Assembly: GCF_025698545.1 (NCBI RefSeq)
Contig: NC_068573.1
Span: 2,361,001-2,425,000 of the forward strand
Direction of reading: 5' to 3'
Length of the DNA: 64,000 nt
Source of the DNA: Gossypium raimondii
Lineage: Eukaryota > Streptophyta > Magnoliopsida > Malvales > Malvaceae
The notes beneath the pieces were generated by a model, which was given only the letters and a program-made list of their open reading frames with translations, was not told the origin of the DNA and ran no database searches. This document shows, in pieces, positions 50,332 through 61,930 of the stretch (position 1 is its first letter; the number at the start of each line of letters is the position of its first letter). The translations under genes and the position numbers were made by a program.

Positions 50332-50452
50332 AGAAAAAAGTACAGATTTCAAGTTCAAGATTCTATTCACAAAAGAACAACATCAAAACACAATATCTCA
50401 ATGATATATATATGTTATTAAACGGAAAAATGATTTCAAGTACCAAAACAAC

Positions 50453-52028
50453 ATGGAAAATCCACATATTTTGGTAATTCCATACCCAGCACAAGGCCAT
50501 GTAATTCCCCTAATGGACCTTTCATCATGTTTACTCAAACATGGCTTCAAAATCACATTTGTTACCCTGGAGTTTAATCATCAAAATGCCATGGATATAT
50601 TGGCATTGAGAGGAGAAGAAATGGGTAATCGGGTTCATCTCGTTTCGGTTCCAGACGGGCTCGGACCATTGGAGGAAAGGAACCAACCAGGGAAGATATC
50701 TGAAGCAATATTGCAGACCATGCCAAGGAAAGTAGAGGAGCTTGTTGAAGTGATTAATGGATCAGAAAGGAAGATAAACTGTGTGATTGCAGATCAAAGC
50801 TTAGGTTGGGCTTTGGAAATTGCAAAGAAACATGGAATGAAACGAGCTGCTTTTTGTCCTGCAGCAGCTGCATTGTTGGTGTTAGGATTTAGTATCCCAA
50901 AATTGATTGATGATGGAGTTATTGATCAAGATGGTAAGTTCCTATATCTCTAAATGTTCAATTGTTAGCATATTTTGTTTGGGGTTAAATAAATTGGTAA
51001 TTGTTTTCACTTTGAGATTTGAACGAGGTAACTGTTTTCGCATTGGGTTTGAATTTTTTTTATTTAAGTTAATCATTGAACTTGGTAATTGTTCCAATAT
51101 TGGGACTAGGGCTGAACAAGAAAAACCATTGTGTTTGCAACTATTAATTGAAAGGATTTTCTTTGCAGGAACTCCATTAAAAAGAGAGATGATCAAGTTG
51201 TCACCAAATATGCCCCCAATGAACACAATGAACTTTGTTTGGGCCTGCATTGGCAACATCAATGCACAAAAAAACATCTTCAAACTCATGGTTAGAAACA
51301 ATGAATCCATCAAATTAACTGATTGGTTGCTTTGCAACTCAGCCTATGAACTTGAACCAGCAGCATTCACAATGGCTCCCAATATCAAACCTATAGGTCC
51401 ATTGTTAGCACCAAAGTCAAAACCAACTGATTCAAATTGCCTCACCTGGCTGAACCAACAAGCACCACAATCAGTCATCTATGTTGCATTTGGCAGTTTC
51501 ACAACCTTCAACACCACCCAATTCCAAGAACTCGCACTTGGGCTCGAACTCACAGGCAGACCCTTTCTTTGGGTAGTTCGATCTGATATACCAAATGGAA
51601 GAAACAGTGCTTACCCAGAAGGGTTTCAAGAGAGAATCGGTAGTAGAGGCCAAATGGTGGATTGGGTACATCAGAAAAAGGTTCTTTCCCATCCTTCCAT
51701 TGCATGTTTTATAAGCCATTGTGGTTGGAATTCAACAATGGAAGGTTTAAGCAATGGCGTCCCTTTCTTGTGTTGGCCTTATTTTGCTGATCAGTTCTTT
51801 AACCAAAGTTATATTTGTGAGTATTGGGGTGTTGGGTTGGGGTTTGAAAGAGATGGGAGAGGGACCATTACAAGGAATGAAATCAGGAATAAGGTCGAAC
51901 AGTTGGTGGGCAATGAAAAGTACAAAGCAAAATCAATGGCTTTGAAGGAAACACTCATGAACAGCATCGCAGAAACCGGTGGATCTAACAATAATTTGAA
52001 GGATTTTGTCAAATGGTTAAATGAATAG
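50453..52028 (+). CDS. UDP-glycosyltransferase, UGT83A1-like (2 exons, 446 aa)
   Basis: Exon 1 is 50453-50933 and exon 2 is 51169-52028 (TAG). The 235-bp intron is GT..AG and interrupts a Gly codon (G161). The spliced frame is 1,341 nt, a normal family-1 UGT length. The N-terminus PYPAQGH carries the likely catalytic His16, and ADQSLGWA supplies the partner Asp114. The 44-residue PSPG box runs from Trp326 to Gln369 (HCGWNS at 344-349, Glu352, final D-Q at 368-369) and binds the UDP-sugar; the last Gln usually favours UDP-glucose. In the box, the usual W-x-P-Q reads WVHQ (Pro to His328). FNH, ADQSLGWA, FCPAAAA and TDWLLCNS follow the UGT83A pattern. The acceptor is unknown; it is probably cytosolic. 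An in-frame TAA at 50951 would end translation if the intron were retained. Confidence 0.93.
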
Positions 52029-52361
52029 GTATATTACATATGCACAGACTTTGGACAAGACGTCTGTTTGGGAGAGTTGTATCTATGTGTTATTTATTTT
52101 TATATTACGTTAGCAAATAATTTTAAAATTATAATAATTCAAATTTTAAAAAAAATTATAAAAAGCTCTTAAAAATAAAAAAAATTATAATTTGGTCCCT
52201 CTTAGTCCTTTTACGTGTAATATTGGTGCAAACAAGTACAATTGTGGACCGTGTTAATAAAAAAAACATTTTGAATGCCAACGTGGACAACAACCCATAC
52301 ATGAGAGAACTCACTTTGTCAGCTTTAAAAGATCCATGTTAAATTAAGACAGTATTTTTTT

Positions 52362-53375
52362 AAGGTTTAATTCTCAATATTTTGGTTTGTTTTCTTATTT
52401 TGGTCCCTAATCTTTTTTTTATTTACTTAAATCATCATTCCGTTATTTGGTTTAACTCATTTGTTAGTAACCATGTTAAAAAATCGGTTACCGCGTGGAA
52501 TCAATAAGAATGTGCTACGTGAGACTTAAATTTATTTAAAATGAAAACATTGATCTACTCTTGACCATATGTTAATCGGTATTGACTATCGTTGACCAAC
52601 TTTGATTATCCACGTGGCGTTATTAGAACACATCATGCCACCCTTCTTTTTTGTATTTTAATATTATATATAATATGTTATTTAAATAATTCAAAAAAAA
52701 TCTAAAATATATAAATTTAAATTTTAAAATCAAAATATTATATAAAATTAATTTTAGAAAATTTAAAAATTTATTTAATTTAAAAAATTCCAAAAAAACT
52801 TAATTTTTCAAAATTTTATATTCTAGAAAATTTGTCATAATTTTTTCAAGAACTCTAAATTCTAAAAATTCAAAACAATATATCCAAATTTCCAAAATAG
52901 ATAAAGTTCATAAAAGTTTCAAGTTTTAGAAATTTATCTTTTTTTGAATTTTAGAATTTTGATTTTTGAAAAAATTAAAATTTATGAAAAGAAAATTAAT
53001 TTTATATAGTTTTTACACAATATTTTGATTTTTAAAATTTAAATTTATATATTTTAGATTTTTTATTTTTGAATTATTTATATATTATATATAATTTTTA
53101 CATTTTAAACAATATATCATATATAATATTAAAATACAAAAAGAAGGTGATGTGGACAGTTAACACAAGTCAATAGCCAGTCAACATCTAGTCAATGGTG
53201 AGTCATTGTTTTTATTTTAAATAAGTCTAAGTGCCATGTGACAACCGTTTTTTTAACATCGTAGCAAAAAATAAATTGAATTAAGTAACAGATTGATAAT
53301 TTAAGTGTCAGTCTAAAATAAATAAATAAAATGAGAAAACAACATAGTTTGAGACCAAATTGAGCATTAAGCCTT
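52362..53375. repeat. Foldback element (~1 kb inverted repeat) downstream of the UGT gene
   Basis: The left arm (52362-52800) is a diverged reverse complement of the right arm (52930-53375). Ends are aaggtttaattctcaa and, reversed, aaggcttaatgctcaa. Inner landmarks such as ttgtattttaatattatatata and tattgac..gttgac are mirrored. No ORF. The target duplication is unclear. Confidence 0.75.
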
Positions 53376-54510
53376 TTTTATATTAACATTTTATCAATTT
53401 TACTTATGTGCATCAATATTGATAGTAGAAATATTGGATTAAATGTAATTATTCATGATTCATAAATATTAATTCTTTCGAGTCTATAATTATTATTATT
53501 ATTTTGAATCTAAATTTGAGAATGCAATGTTATTTAACATTGCACTCATCTCTAGTTGGTTCTAGGTTTTATCTTTAATTAAAACAAAAATGAAAAAAAA
53601 TTGGATCTTGTAAATCTACCATTTTGTAATGCCTTTTTTACCTAAATGTTATTAAAAAACAATTTATTTACTTAAATAATGTGCTTAGAATTATTTGTCA
53701 AAATAATATGAAATAAACAATATTTAAGTAAATTTAACGCCAAATTATTATCATTGGTGACGATTTGAGAATCCCGAGACCCAAATCGTCCTGAAGTGAC
53801 AGAGTAATCTGGGATTTCGAGATGACAAGTTTAACAAGATAAAGAATCTCTGTAACCTCAAGATACTAGATCACCAGATAGTGATCAAAATATAAAAATT
53901 CAAATTAGTGTGAAAAAACATAATATTTTGATAAATAATTTGGGACCATATTATTTTGGTAAATAATAATTGTTTTCATAATATTTTAGTAACAAATTAT
54001 GGTCTCAAATGTAATTTTGTTGTGTTATATTCACTTCAATTATTAAAATTGCAATAAATTTTAAAATTTTAAATTGCAATAAATGGGGTTGGCATTTTAA
54101 AAATAAAATATAAAAAGAGTTTCAGTAAAATGGATGAATATTTTAAAATATTAAACCATTGATAGACACAATTGAAAAATTATACTAATTTTTGGGGTCA
54201 GAATTGAATAATAAATTTTAAAGGATCAAAATGTAATATTATTATTTATTAACTTACAAATTTTGAAATATGAAAATTCCTCTGCCTCCAAACAATTTAA
54301 CCTAACTTTATTCCTTAAGATAAAGTCCCCACAAAGTAAATAACCCCAGCCACCTTTCCTTATTTAAAGTAAAGAGACTAAAATTAAAAAAATTACATGA
54401 TAGAGGGACCAAAAATGAAATAAACCAATCTCTTTTTAAGAAAAAAAAGGGAGGTCAACAACCATTGCTGTACGTGGAAGCTTTGTCCCATATTTTATTA
54501 ATATCCACTT
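53376..54510. other. Intergenic DNA and F-box promoter region
   Basis: No gene. 53750-53885 has balanced composition (gacgatttgagaatcccgag, cccaaatcgtcctgaagtg) but no recognised identity. The last few hundred bases presumably contain the promoter of the F-box gene. Confidence 0.4.
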
Positions 54511-56794
54511 TTGCTAATCAGCAGCCCTCTCTGCTTTTCTAATCAGAATTTTCTATCTTGTTTTCACCGCAACCCCCCCAACCCAAAAGAAAAATCCCCA
54601 AATTTCTACGGATCAGTCAGGTGTGTTATATTTCTGAATCATTTATTCTACCCAAATTTGCTTCTCATTTCTTTGGCTAATCTCGATCTCGGGTTCGTTC
54701 GTTTACCTTTCTTTTCTGAAAATTTTTCCCATTTTTTTGTGATTCTTTTTTCATTTATGGAATAGAAAGTTTAATTTTTACTCATAATAAATTATAGGAT
54801 TTGATTTGATGTTTATGTTTCTGGGTTTGTTTTAATTTTGGTTAATTTAGTCATCTTTCATTGTCGAAACTAGTTTTTGAGGGCTATATTATTATAGAAT
54901 TTCAATTTGGATTTTGTTTTAATTGTTAGAATTAAGGGATGTAGTGACAATTTTTAGCTCAGGCTTAAGATTTATGTGTTTCTGAGTTCATATAATGTGA
55001 GTTGCAACTTATTGATCATGTTCTTCAAGTGTTAATATTGTAAATAAAGTGCTTTAAAATCTCATAATGCGTGTGTTTTTTCTTGTTGCGTTTGTGTATC
55101 AGATCCTTTTAAGGAGGAAAGGTAACCATAGTCCGGTTTTAGCTCTCCTATCATCCATTTATGTCATGTTGTCACTGAAAGTTAGGCTTTGTATAAGCTG
55201 CATTTGTTAATCCGAGTTCGGGTTCAGCTCTCATATAATAGATTTGTTATGGTGTCACTGAAAGTTAGACTTTGTATAAGCTGTATTTGTAATCCGAGTT
55301 CAAGTTCAGCTCTTATATAATAGATTTATGTTATGGTGTCATTGAAAGTTAAGACTTTGTTTAAGCTGTATTTGTGATCCGAGTTCTGGTTTAGCCCTCG
55401 TTTGATAGATTTATGTTATTGTATCGCTGAAAGTTAGACATTGTAGAAGCTGCATTTGTAATCTGAGTTCGGGTTTGGCTCTCATATAATATATTTATGT
55501 TATGGTGTCACTGAAAGTTAGACTTTGTATAAGTTGTATTTGTAACCCAAGTTCGGGTTCAGCTCTCATAATAGATTTATGTTATGATGTCACTGAAAGT
55601 TAGACTTTGCACAAGCTGCATTTGTAATCCGAGTTCGGGTTCAGCTCTCATATAATATATTTATGTTGTGGTGTCACTGAAAGTTAGACTTTGTATAAGT
55701 TGCATTTGTAATCCAAGTTCAGGTTTAGCCCTCGTTTGATAGATTTATGTTATTGTGTCGCTGAAAGTTAGACTTTGCATGAGCTGCATTTATAACCCAA
55801 ATTCAGGTTTAGCCCTCGTTTGATAGATTTATGTTGTGAACTTTGCATGAGCTGCATTTATAACCCAAATTCAGGTTTAGCCCTCGTTTGATAGATTTAT
55901 GTTATTGTGTCACTGAAAGTTAAACTTTGCATGAGCTGCATTTATAACCTGAGTTCGGGCTTAGCTCTATTGTAATAGATTTATATATGGTTTTGCTGAA
56001 TGTTAGACTTTTTATGAGTTGTATTTGTAATCCGAGTTCAGGTTTAGCTCTTGAATTATAGATTTTATGTTACGGTGTTGCTGAAAGTTAGACTTTGTGT
56101 GAGCTGCATTTGCAATCCGATTTTTGGATTAGCTCTTGAATCATAGATTTATGTTATGGTGAAGTTAGACTTTGTATGAGCTGCATTTGTAATCTGAGTT
56201 TGGGTTCAGCCCTCATGCCATAGATTTGTCTTATGGTGTCACTGCCACTTGGACTTTGTATGAGCTGCATTTCTAACCTCAGTTCGGGTTTAGCTCTCAA
56301 ATCATAGGTTTATATTATGTTGTTGCTGAAAGTTAGACTTTGTATGTGCTGCATTCGTACTAAGAGGAAGTCTTTGACCCGAACAGTGTTTTATAGGGTG
56401 GAAGGCGCACTCAAGATCCTAGAACCTTTATTATTTGCTTGAGACAAAAACTGGTGTTCTTCTTCTTTTCTCGAGGACATTTTTAGGACAGATCATGTTG
56501 CATGAATGAATGTGTTAGTTTTGGATGAAGTTAATATCTTTTTATACAATCTTTTATGTTAAATGCATTGTTACATGTTGCTGTTTTCTGTTTTCTTAAT
56601 ACGGTCATCTTTATTCATTATGTGCAATATTTTTATTTCGAGATGCCGGTCCATGGACGCTATTGGGATTTAAAGCCTAATTTTGTATTTTTCACAGGAA
56701 TCATCAGCTATTAGTTTCTTTAAGACCCGTTCATGCCATGAACAATTGCTGGTTTGCAGGAGTCAACTGTTGATGTTCATTTTGCAATCAGAAA
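54511..56794 (+). other. Inferred 5'UTR exon(s) and 5'UTR intron of the F-box gene
   Basis: A leader-like stretch ends at gatcagtcag|gtgtgtt (54620/54621), a good donor. Candidate acceptors are ttttcacag|gaa (56697/56698) and tttgcag|gag. A ~2.1-kb intron in the 5'UTR is inferred from these sites and from the lack of coding sequence before 56795. The minisatellite at 55127-56370 would lie wholly inside it. Confidence 0.5.
55127..56370 (+). repeat. Minisatellite, ~15 copies of an ~84-bp unit
   Basis: The unit has ctgaaagttagactttgt, then ataagctgcatttgtaatcc, gagttcgggttcagctctc and atataatagatttatgttatggtgtca. Copies start near 55176, 55258, 55343, 55428, 55512, 55594, 55678, 55762 and so on to about 56330, with a half unit at 55127 and a truncated last unit. 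One copy near 55840 is shortened by internal deletion. Copies differ by scattered substitutions. The unit length is close to a multiple of three, but no ORF runs through it. Confidence 0.9.
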
Positions 56795-57544
56795 ATGTTA
56801 TCCGAAGAAGTGTTGAAGGTTGTTTTTCCTTTATTAGATGGCGTAGACCTTGCGGTTTGCATGGTGGTCTGTAAGCAATGGAGACACATGGCTCAAGATG
56901 ATTACTTTTGGAAATGTGTATGTGCGAAACGATGGCCTTCCATTTGCAAGCGACCAAACTCTCATACCGTGACCTACTACAGAATTTATCGAACCTTCTA
57001 TAAACGGCAGCGTCCACAACCTCTTCTTCCTCCGAGACTTTCCTTTGATGATTTAGAGTTCTTCATTGATATCTGGAACGAAGATGAATTGGTCTTCTCC
57101 GAAGTTGTCCCTGGCCCTGTCCTGCAGACCGGAATCAAGTTCCTGCCGACTGGAATCTGTAACACACTTAAGTTTCACCTTGAGAGTCCTGAGTACAAGA
57201 TGACCTTACCAGTTGACCCGAGGTTCAATATTCCTTGGGGCGACACTGTGAGCATTTCAGTGCTTGTGGAGCGGAAGGACTCCAATAAGGTTGCCTGCAT
57301 AATTAATAAATCCCTGTTTGATTATATCGATCGCAGTGCTTCAAGGGCTCTAGCTTTTGAGTACCTCAACTTCTCTCCCAACTACCCTTTCATTTCGGGA
57401 ATCCGAGCATGGATCTCTTTGCTATTTTTGGAAGATGGAGACGACGGTATCATTGATGTTTTCGGGATTGAAATGGATTTTCGCAATACTGCCAGTTCCA
57501 AAGATGAGGTATTGTGGCTTTTGGACATGCTAGACTGGAAATGA
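56795..57544 (+). CDS. F-box protein (249 aa, uninterrupted CDS)
   Basis: The start at 56795 opens MLSEEVLKVVFPLLDG, and the CDS closes with TGA after LLDMLDWK. Residues ~1-45 form an F-box (LSEEVLKVVFPLLDGVDLAV.. VCKQWRHMAQDDYFW), the Skp1-binding motif of SCF ubiquitin ligases. The rest has no LRR, Kelch or WD repeats; it resembles the single-copy plant F-box group typified by Arabidopsis At5g39250 (recognition from memory, not searched). The C-terminal part is rich in hydrophobic and acidic residues (IWNEDELVFSEVV, WISLLFLEDGDDG) and probably binds a substrate that is unknown. The coding region has no intron. Good codon continuity and the conserved F-box argue for a functional gene. Confidence 0.88.
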   Translation: MLSEEVLKVVFPLLDGVDLAVCMVVCKQWRHMAQDDYFWKCVCAKRWPSICKRPNSHTVTYYRIYRTFYKRQRPQPLLPPRLSFDDLEFFIDIWNEDELVFSEVVPGPVLQTGIKFLPTGICNTLKFHLESPEYKMTLPVDPRFNIPWGDTVSISVLVERKDSNKVACIINKSLFDYIDRSASRALAFEYLNFSPNYPFISGIRAWISLLFLEDGDDGIIDVFGIEMDFRNTASSKDEVLWLLDMLDWK

Positions 57545-57990
57545 ATGGCAGAAGCGTCGAAGCTGGGTTCGGGATGGAACATGAACCAGATTCAGTGTTC
57601 ACCGTGCTTGTGCTTTTTGACGGGATGTTCTTTACTGGAAATAGTTCAATTGACATAATTTTATGTCATGCCCATAAGTTTGTATATAGTTTGTCTGTTG
57701 TTTCATTGTAATCAATAAATATGAACGGTTCGTATTTATTTTAACTTTTCACATATTCTATGGCTACCACACTGCTCATTTGAATCACAATGTAAGCTTG
57801 TGTTGTGGAGACGACAATGCCATTGACAAGTATTTAGGGTGGAGGTGATCAAATTTGATAATAGAATAAATTCAACAATTGATTTTAAAAACTAGTATGA
57901 TGCACTCCTCTGCAATCTCTGTTACTTGCTAAAATATTGCGGTTCCCAAGATTTCTTATTTCTGCAACCACGCCCCATTTACTCATGGAG
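57545..57990 (+). other. 3'UTR and downstream flank of the F-box gene
   Basis: Probable 3'UTR to about 57730, with an aatcaataaatatg polyadenylation-type signal at 57710-57723. No gene after that. Confidence 0.5.
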
Positions 57991-58149
57991 ATGGGGTTTC
58001 AATCATTGGAAACAAAATGGCACTTTACAGCCAATCATCCACTCAAACTTTGGCATCATGGCTTAGAGACACATGCAACCATAAATGAGATTCACTGCGC
58101 GTTCCAGAACAAATAGGCACTATCTTGAAGCCAAGGTCAACCCAGAACC

Positions 58150-58460
58150 CCCGGTAATACCTATCGCATCAGTTGGAAGGCTCTCTGGGAAATTCGACTT
58201 CCCCCAAAAATTCTAGTGTTCCTATGGAAACTCTGCCATGATCGCCTTCCTCTCCAAAAAGTCCTCAGTCATCGTCGAATAATTTCAAATTCTCAGTGCC
58301 TATTATGTGGAAATGCCGACAAAACCCAACCCTACACCACCTATTCAGGACATGTCCCTTCTGCAAAGCTATCTGGTTTGGTTTACATAGAATTTTTATG
58401 CTTACCTATTTTTGGCTGTCAATTTATTTTTATTTTTATTGCATGGTACTCGAGCTTGCC
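58150..58460 (+). pseudogene. LINE zf-RVT fragment
   Basis: SWKALWEIRLPPKILVFLWK, then HDRLPLQKVLSHRRI and QCLLCGNADKT, match the zinc-knuckle region after the reverse transcriptase of plant LINEs. After a frameshift near 58330 the next frame supplies TLHHLFRTCPF, completing C-x2-C..H-x4-C. The sequence 57990-58150 may be earlier LINE sequence but is not clear. It is a dead fragment. Confidence 0.75.
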
Positions 58461-58489
58461 ACAGCGCAAATGATTGGTCTGTGATATAA

Positions 58490-59220
58490 TGATGGGTAGT
58501 GCATTCTTTATACATGTAAATTTAGCATGATAATAGAAAAATTCTATGTTTCTAGAGTTAAATTAATTAGTTGATTTTATTACAACATGTAACAGGTTAG
58601 AGGTGATTATGTTATAATTTATACCATATGATGAATAGCTGTATAGGGAGACACATATATCTGCTTTGAACCTTAAATTATTGTGGAATCATAAAATGGC
58701 ATGATTGAACCCATGAGCTAAACTGTCTAGAAATGACCTAAGGTATTGTTTGGTCAAGCTAGGGTCTAAGTGAACTAACCCTTATGCTATGTAACCTTAG
58801 TACCTGGATTCAAGCATGAAATTTACTTTTCTTGCTTAAGCCTTATTAGTGAAACCTTGAACCAAAATTTGAGTATATACTCATCCCATCTATGTCTCAT
58901 TTTTCTTCGTTTGCACTGGATTAGACGCCGGACCATAGATATTGAGGGATAGGTAGAGATATAAAGGAGGTTTCAAAATAAATGAGTGAAAAGTGAAAAA
59001 AAAAAAGGTACAATATAATGAGTATAGAACTCTCGCAAACTATGCGTGAATGAAAAAAAAAAGGTTGAGTGAATAAAAACATTGTGAGGGTTAAGAGCAA
59101 AGTGAGAGAATAAAAGTACGGAACGGACTAAAAGCATTATGAATGAAAAAGAGTGAAGCGTTTAGAATATGTTCAAGTGAGCTTAAGAGAAAATTTTCAT
59201 TCATAAAATGCACTAAAATT
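58490..59220 (+). mobile_element. Athila-like noncoding fragment, second copy
   Basis: It shares order and words with 450-1100: gtttgcactggattagacgcc / ggccatgaatattaaggg, gggataggtagagatata / gggttaggtagatacat, gagtgaaaagtg, and repeated gaataaaagca. No polypurine tract is present here. Noncoding. Confidence 0.5.
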
Positions 59221-59374
59221 CATAAAAATTTTAAAAAATATAAAAACATAAATAAAAATTTATAAATCCAATATATAAAAATTAAAAAAACATATATAAA
59301 AATTTCAAAACAAAAACTACCTTAAAACTTTAGAAAATTATAAAAAAATAAAAATAAAAATCTATAATAAAATT

Positions 59375-59982
59375 TAGACCTGTCCATGGGCCGGGCCGGG
59401 CCCACAAAAAATTTCAGCCCGTTTATTAGGCCGGCCCGGCCCGAAATATGGGCCTGAGATTTTGCCCAGGCCCGGCCCGAAGAAAAAATATAGGGCCCGA
59501 GCCCGGCCCGGCCCGACCCGTTTTTAATTAAAATTAAAATTATTTTTTTAATAAAATTAAAACTAATTGTTAGTAAAATTATCAAATTATTAATTGTTAA
59601 TTGTATTAATTGTTGTAATAAAATCTAACATTTGATTAGTAAATTTATCAAATTATTAATTGTATTAATTGTATTAATTGTATTAATTGTTGTAACAAAA
59701 TCTAACATTTGATTAATAAAACAAACTTGATGTTTTATTATTATTATTTTGTAACACTAGTCAAGGAAATGAAAGTAAATAAACTTAAAATAAAAACTAT
59801 TATATTTTAAAATAAAAATATATATTTAATATTTTTTGGCCGGGCCCGGCCAAAAAATCTTGCCGAGGTCTGCCCATTTTAAAACGGGCCTAAAATTTTG
59901 CCCAAGCCTATATTTCGGACCTATATTTTTACCCAAACCCTCCCATATTTGAGGCGGGCGGGCCTACTCATGGACAGGTCTA
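59375..59982. mobile_element. hAT-type MITE with GC-rich CCGGCCCG arms
   Basis: The left end TAGACCTGTCCATGGGC and the reversed right end TAGACCTGTCCATGAGTAG form terminal inverted repeats. Flanks ataaaatt (59367-59374) and ctaaaatt (59983-59990) are an 8-bp duplication with one mismatch, as for hAT elements. Both arms carry ggcccggcccg-type GC-rich words around an AT-rich centre with attaattgt repeats. Length is 608 bp. Confidence 0.8.
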
Positions 59983-59990
59983 CTAAAATT

Positions 59991-60595
59991 CTAATAATTC
60001 AAATATATATTACTTCTACCAAATCTTTTGATTAAAATATACATAAAATAAAAAATTGAAAAATTTGTAGTTAATATTTTTTATATATATAATTTCCAAA
60101 AATAAATAAATATTCGAAAAATATTTTAAAATTGGATAACAAAATTCACTGACGTTGACCGGTCAATGCTGGTCACTTTATTTTTGAATTATATATTTTT
60201 TTCAATTTTAATAAAACTTTTAATTTTATATATTTATAATTTTCTAACTTTTATATATTTTTAAAAGTTTTGTGCATTTTTTTATTTTTGTAAAGATTTT
60301 TGTATTTTATATACTTTTATTGTTTGTAATTTTTTAAAAAATTTAGCTAATTTATGTTTTACAATTTTATTTTTGATATCGTAAAGAATTTATATATTTT
60401 TAAACTTTGACTCTTTTTATAATTTTTTTTCTAAAATATTTGTTTTCTATAATTTTAGTTATTTCTATAATTGAGTCATCATGCCACGTGTTAAAGAAAC
60501 CTAATGTTGTTGGGTATCTCGTTGAATAAAAGACACAAATATTGGTAAAATCATTATCAACAACCTTATATTAGGAGTTAAATTGTATTTTATTT
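59991..60595. other. AT-rich intergenic DNA
   Basis: No gene. It is dominated by ttttataatttt-type sequence. It resembles the middles of the foldbacks at 3620 and 52362. Confidence 0.35.
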
Positions 60596-60599
60596 TATT

Positions 60600-60870
60600 T
60601 AAAAATAGATAAATTAATTTACGTTTGATTAAAGAGCAAATTGATTTTTCCTATTAAAGATTTCATCCATTTATATTGTTAAAATCAAGAGATTAACAAA
60701 ATAATCGATAGATTACATAATGTGCCACGTATACCTCATTTTGACGTATAATGATAAATTTTTAAAAGAAGAAATAGATGAAATTTTTATTAGAAAGACC
60801 AATTTGTTCTTTGATCTAATATAGAAAGGGTAATTAGTCCATTTTTTAATAAAAGAGATAAATATAACCT
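60600..60870. repeat. Short foldback (~0.27 kb inverted repeat)
   Basis: gattaaagagcaaattgatt / ctattaaagatttcatcc on the left pairs with the reverse of ggatgaaatt-type sequence / gaccaatttgttctttgatc on the right. It is noncoding and MITE-like. Confidence 0.55.
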
Positions 60871-61374
60871 AATTACTAATATAAGAATCTCCGTAGTACT
60901 TTAACCTACAAATATAAAATTTGAATAACAAATCATTTATGAAACCTTTTATAGAAATATATATAAAGAAAAAAAAGGCCAAAAATAAGATGAGATCCAA
61001 AGAGTCAAAATAGGAAAATGCGACACTTAACCTAATACCATTTTCCTAGCTGGATAGACATCAAAATTGACAACAACTTCACTATCATAACAAACTTACT
61101 ACGTTATTATCTCTCTTTTTATAGAGTATAATTAAGAGGTCGGATTTCATCAATTTAGTCTTTCTACTATTAAAAAGAATCAATTGAAAAAAATAAGTTT
61201 CAAGATATTTTATATACAATAAGTGTTAACTTGTTACAATTTTAAGAAAACCTATCATTGACACTATAATATAAGAATTGAAAAAAAATAAAAAAACTCA
61301 TAAACTACTTGAAAACAAACTCATTAAATACTCGAGAGCCTAATTTGACATATCAAATTATGACTAATCAGTAG

Positions 61375-61865
61375 GGACCCTATCAACTCAACAATCTTCA
61401 AGCTCTCCAGGTCTTTGGCCTTTTTAATAGCAGTCACTTTGATAGAAAACCTTTTAGGTAATAACCTGAAGACCTTTCTTTCCAGTTTAGAGTTGGATTA
61501 CTATTCACCAAAGGCAAATACCTGATTGACAGGTTACACAACTTAGTATATGACTCACCAATTGCCTCAAGACCTTGCATTCTCAAAGTCTTTAATTTGG
61601 TGGTCAAAATCAACATCTTGGATTACTTGATAATATCATGGCCTTATATTTTGCGTTGGCAACTCTCTCTTCCAATAGTCCATTCAACCTCAGTCTTAGG
61701 AACCTTTCCAACATCTGAATCAATAGTAGGAGCTTGCTAGCCAATGAGAACAGAATGTTATGCCCTATCATCAACATACTTAATATAGGTTTTCATTCCA
61801 GCCTTCTAGTAGGGATAATTACCATTCTCAAGTACAGGGGGACGGGTAATTGACGAACCTTCCAT
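61375..61865 (-). pseudogene. Ty1/copia gag fragment
   Basis: Minus-strand translation begins MEGSSITRPPVLENGNYPY and continues through stops to KMLILTTKLKTLRMQGLEAI, GESYTKLCNLSIRYLPL and KVTAIKKAKDLESLKIVELIG. This is the order of plant copia gag (UBN2 type: start, LTT.FE.LRM, I.EF..KL..I, KVTAIEEAKDL). The usual NYDYWK is damaged by a stop. No pol follows on the left. Confidence 0.8.
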
Positions 61866-61930
61866 AGTCAGAAAAAAAAAAAAAACAAGATTCACAACTA
61901 AATACGTTAAGTGTTCACTCTGATACTAAT

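Noticed and set aside
50907..51168. Continuous + strand ORF joining the UGT intron to exon 2
   Set aside because: It runs in a different frame from exon 1. The GT..AG intron restores the family pattern around G161.
50942..51337. 131-aa minus-strand ORF
   Set aside because: Antisense shadow of the UGT intron and second exon.
55127..56370. CRISPR array
   Set aside because: Repeats are head-to-tail without unique spacers, and the genome is a plant nuclear one.
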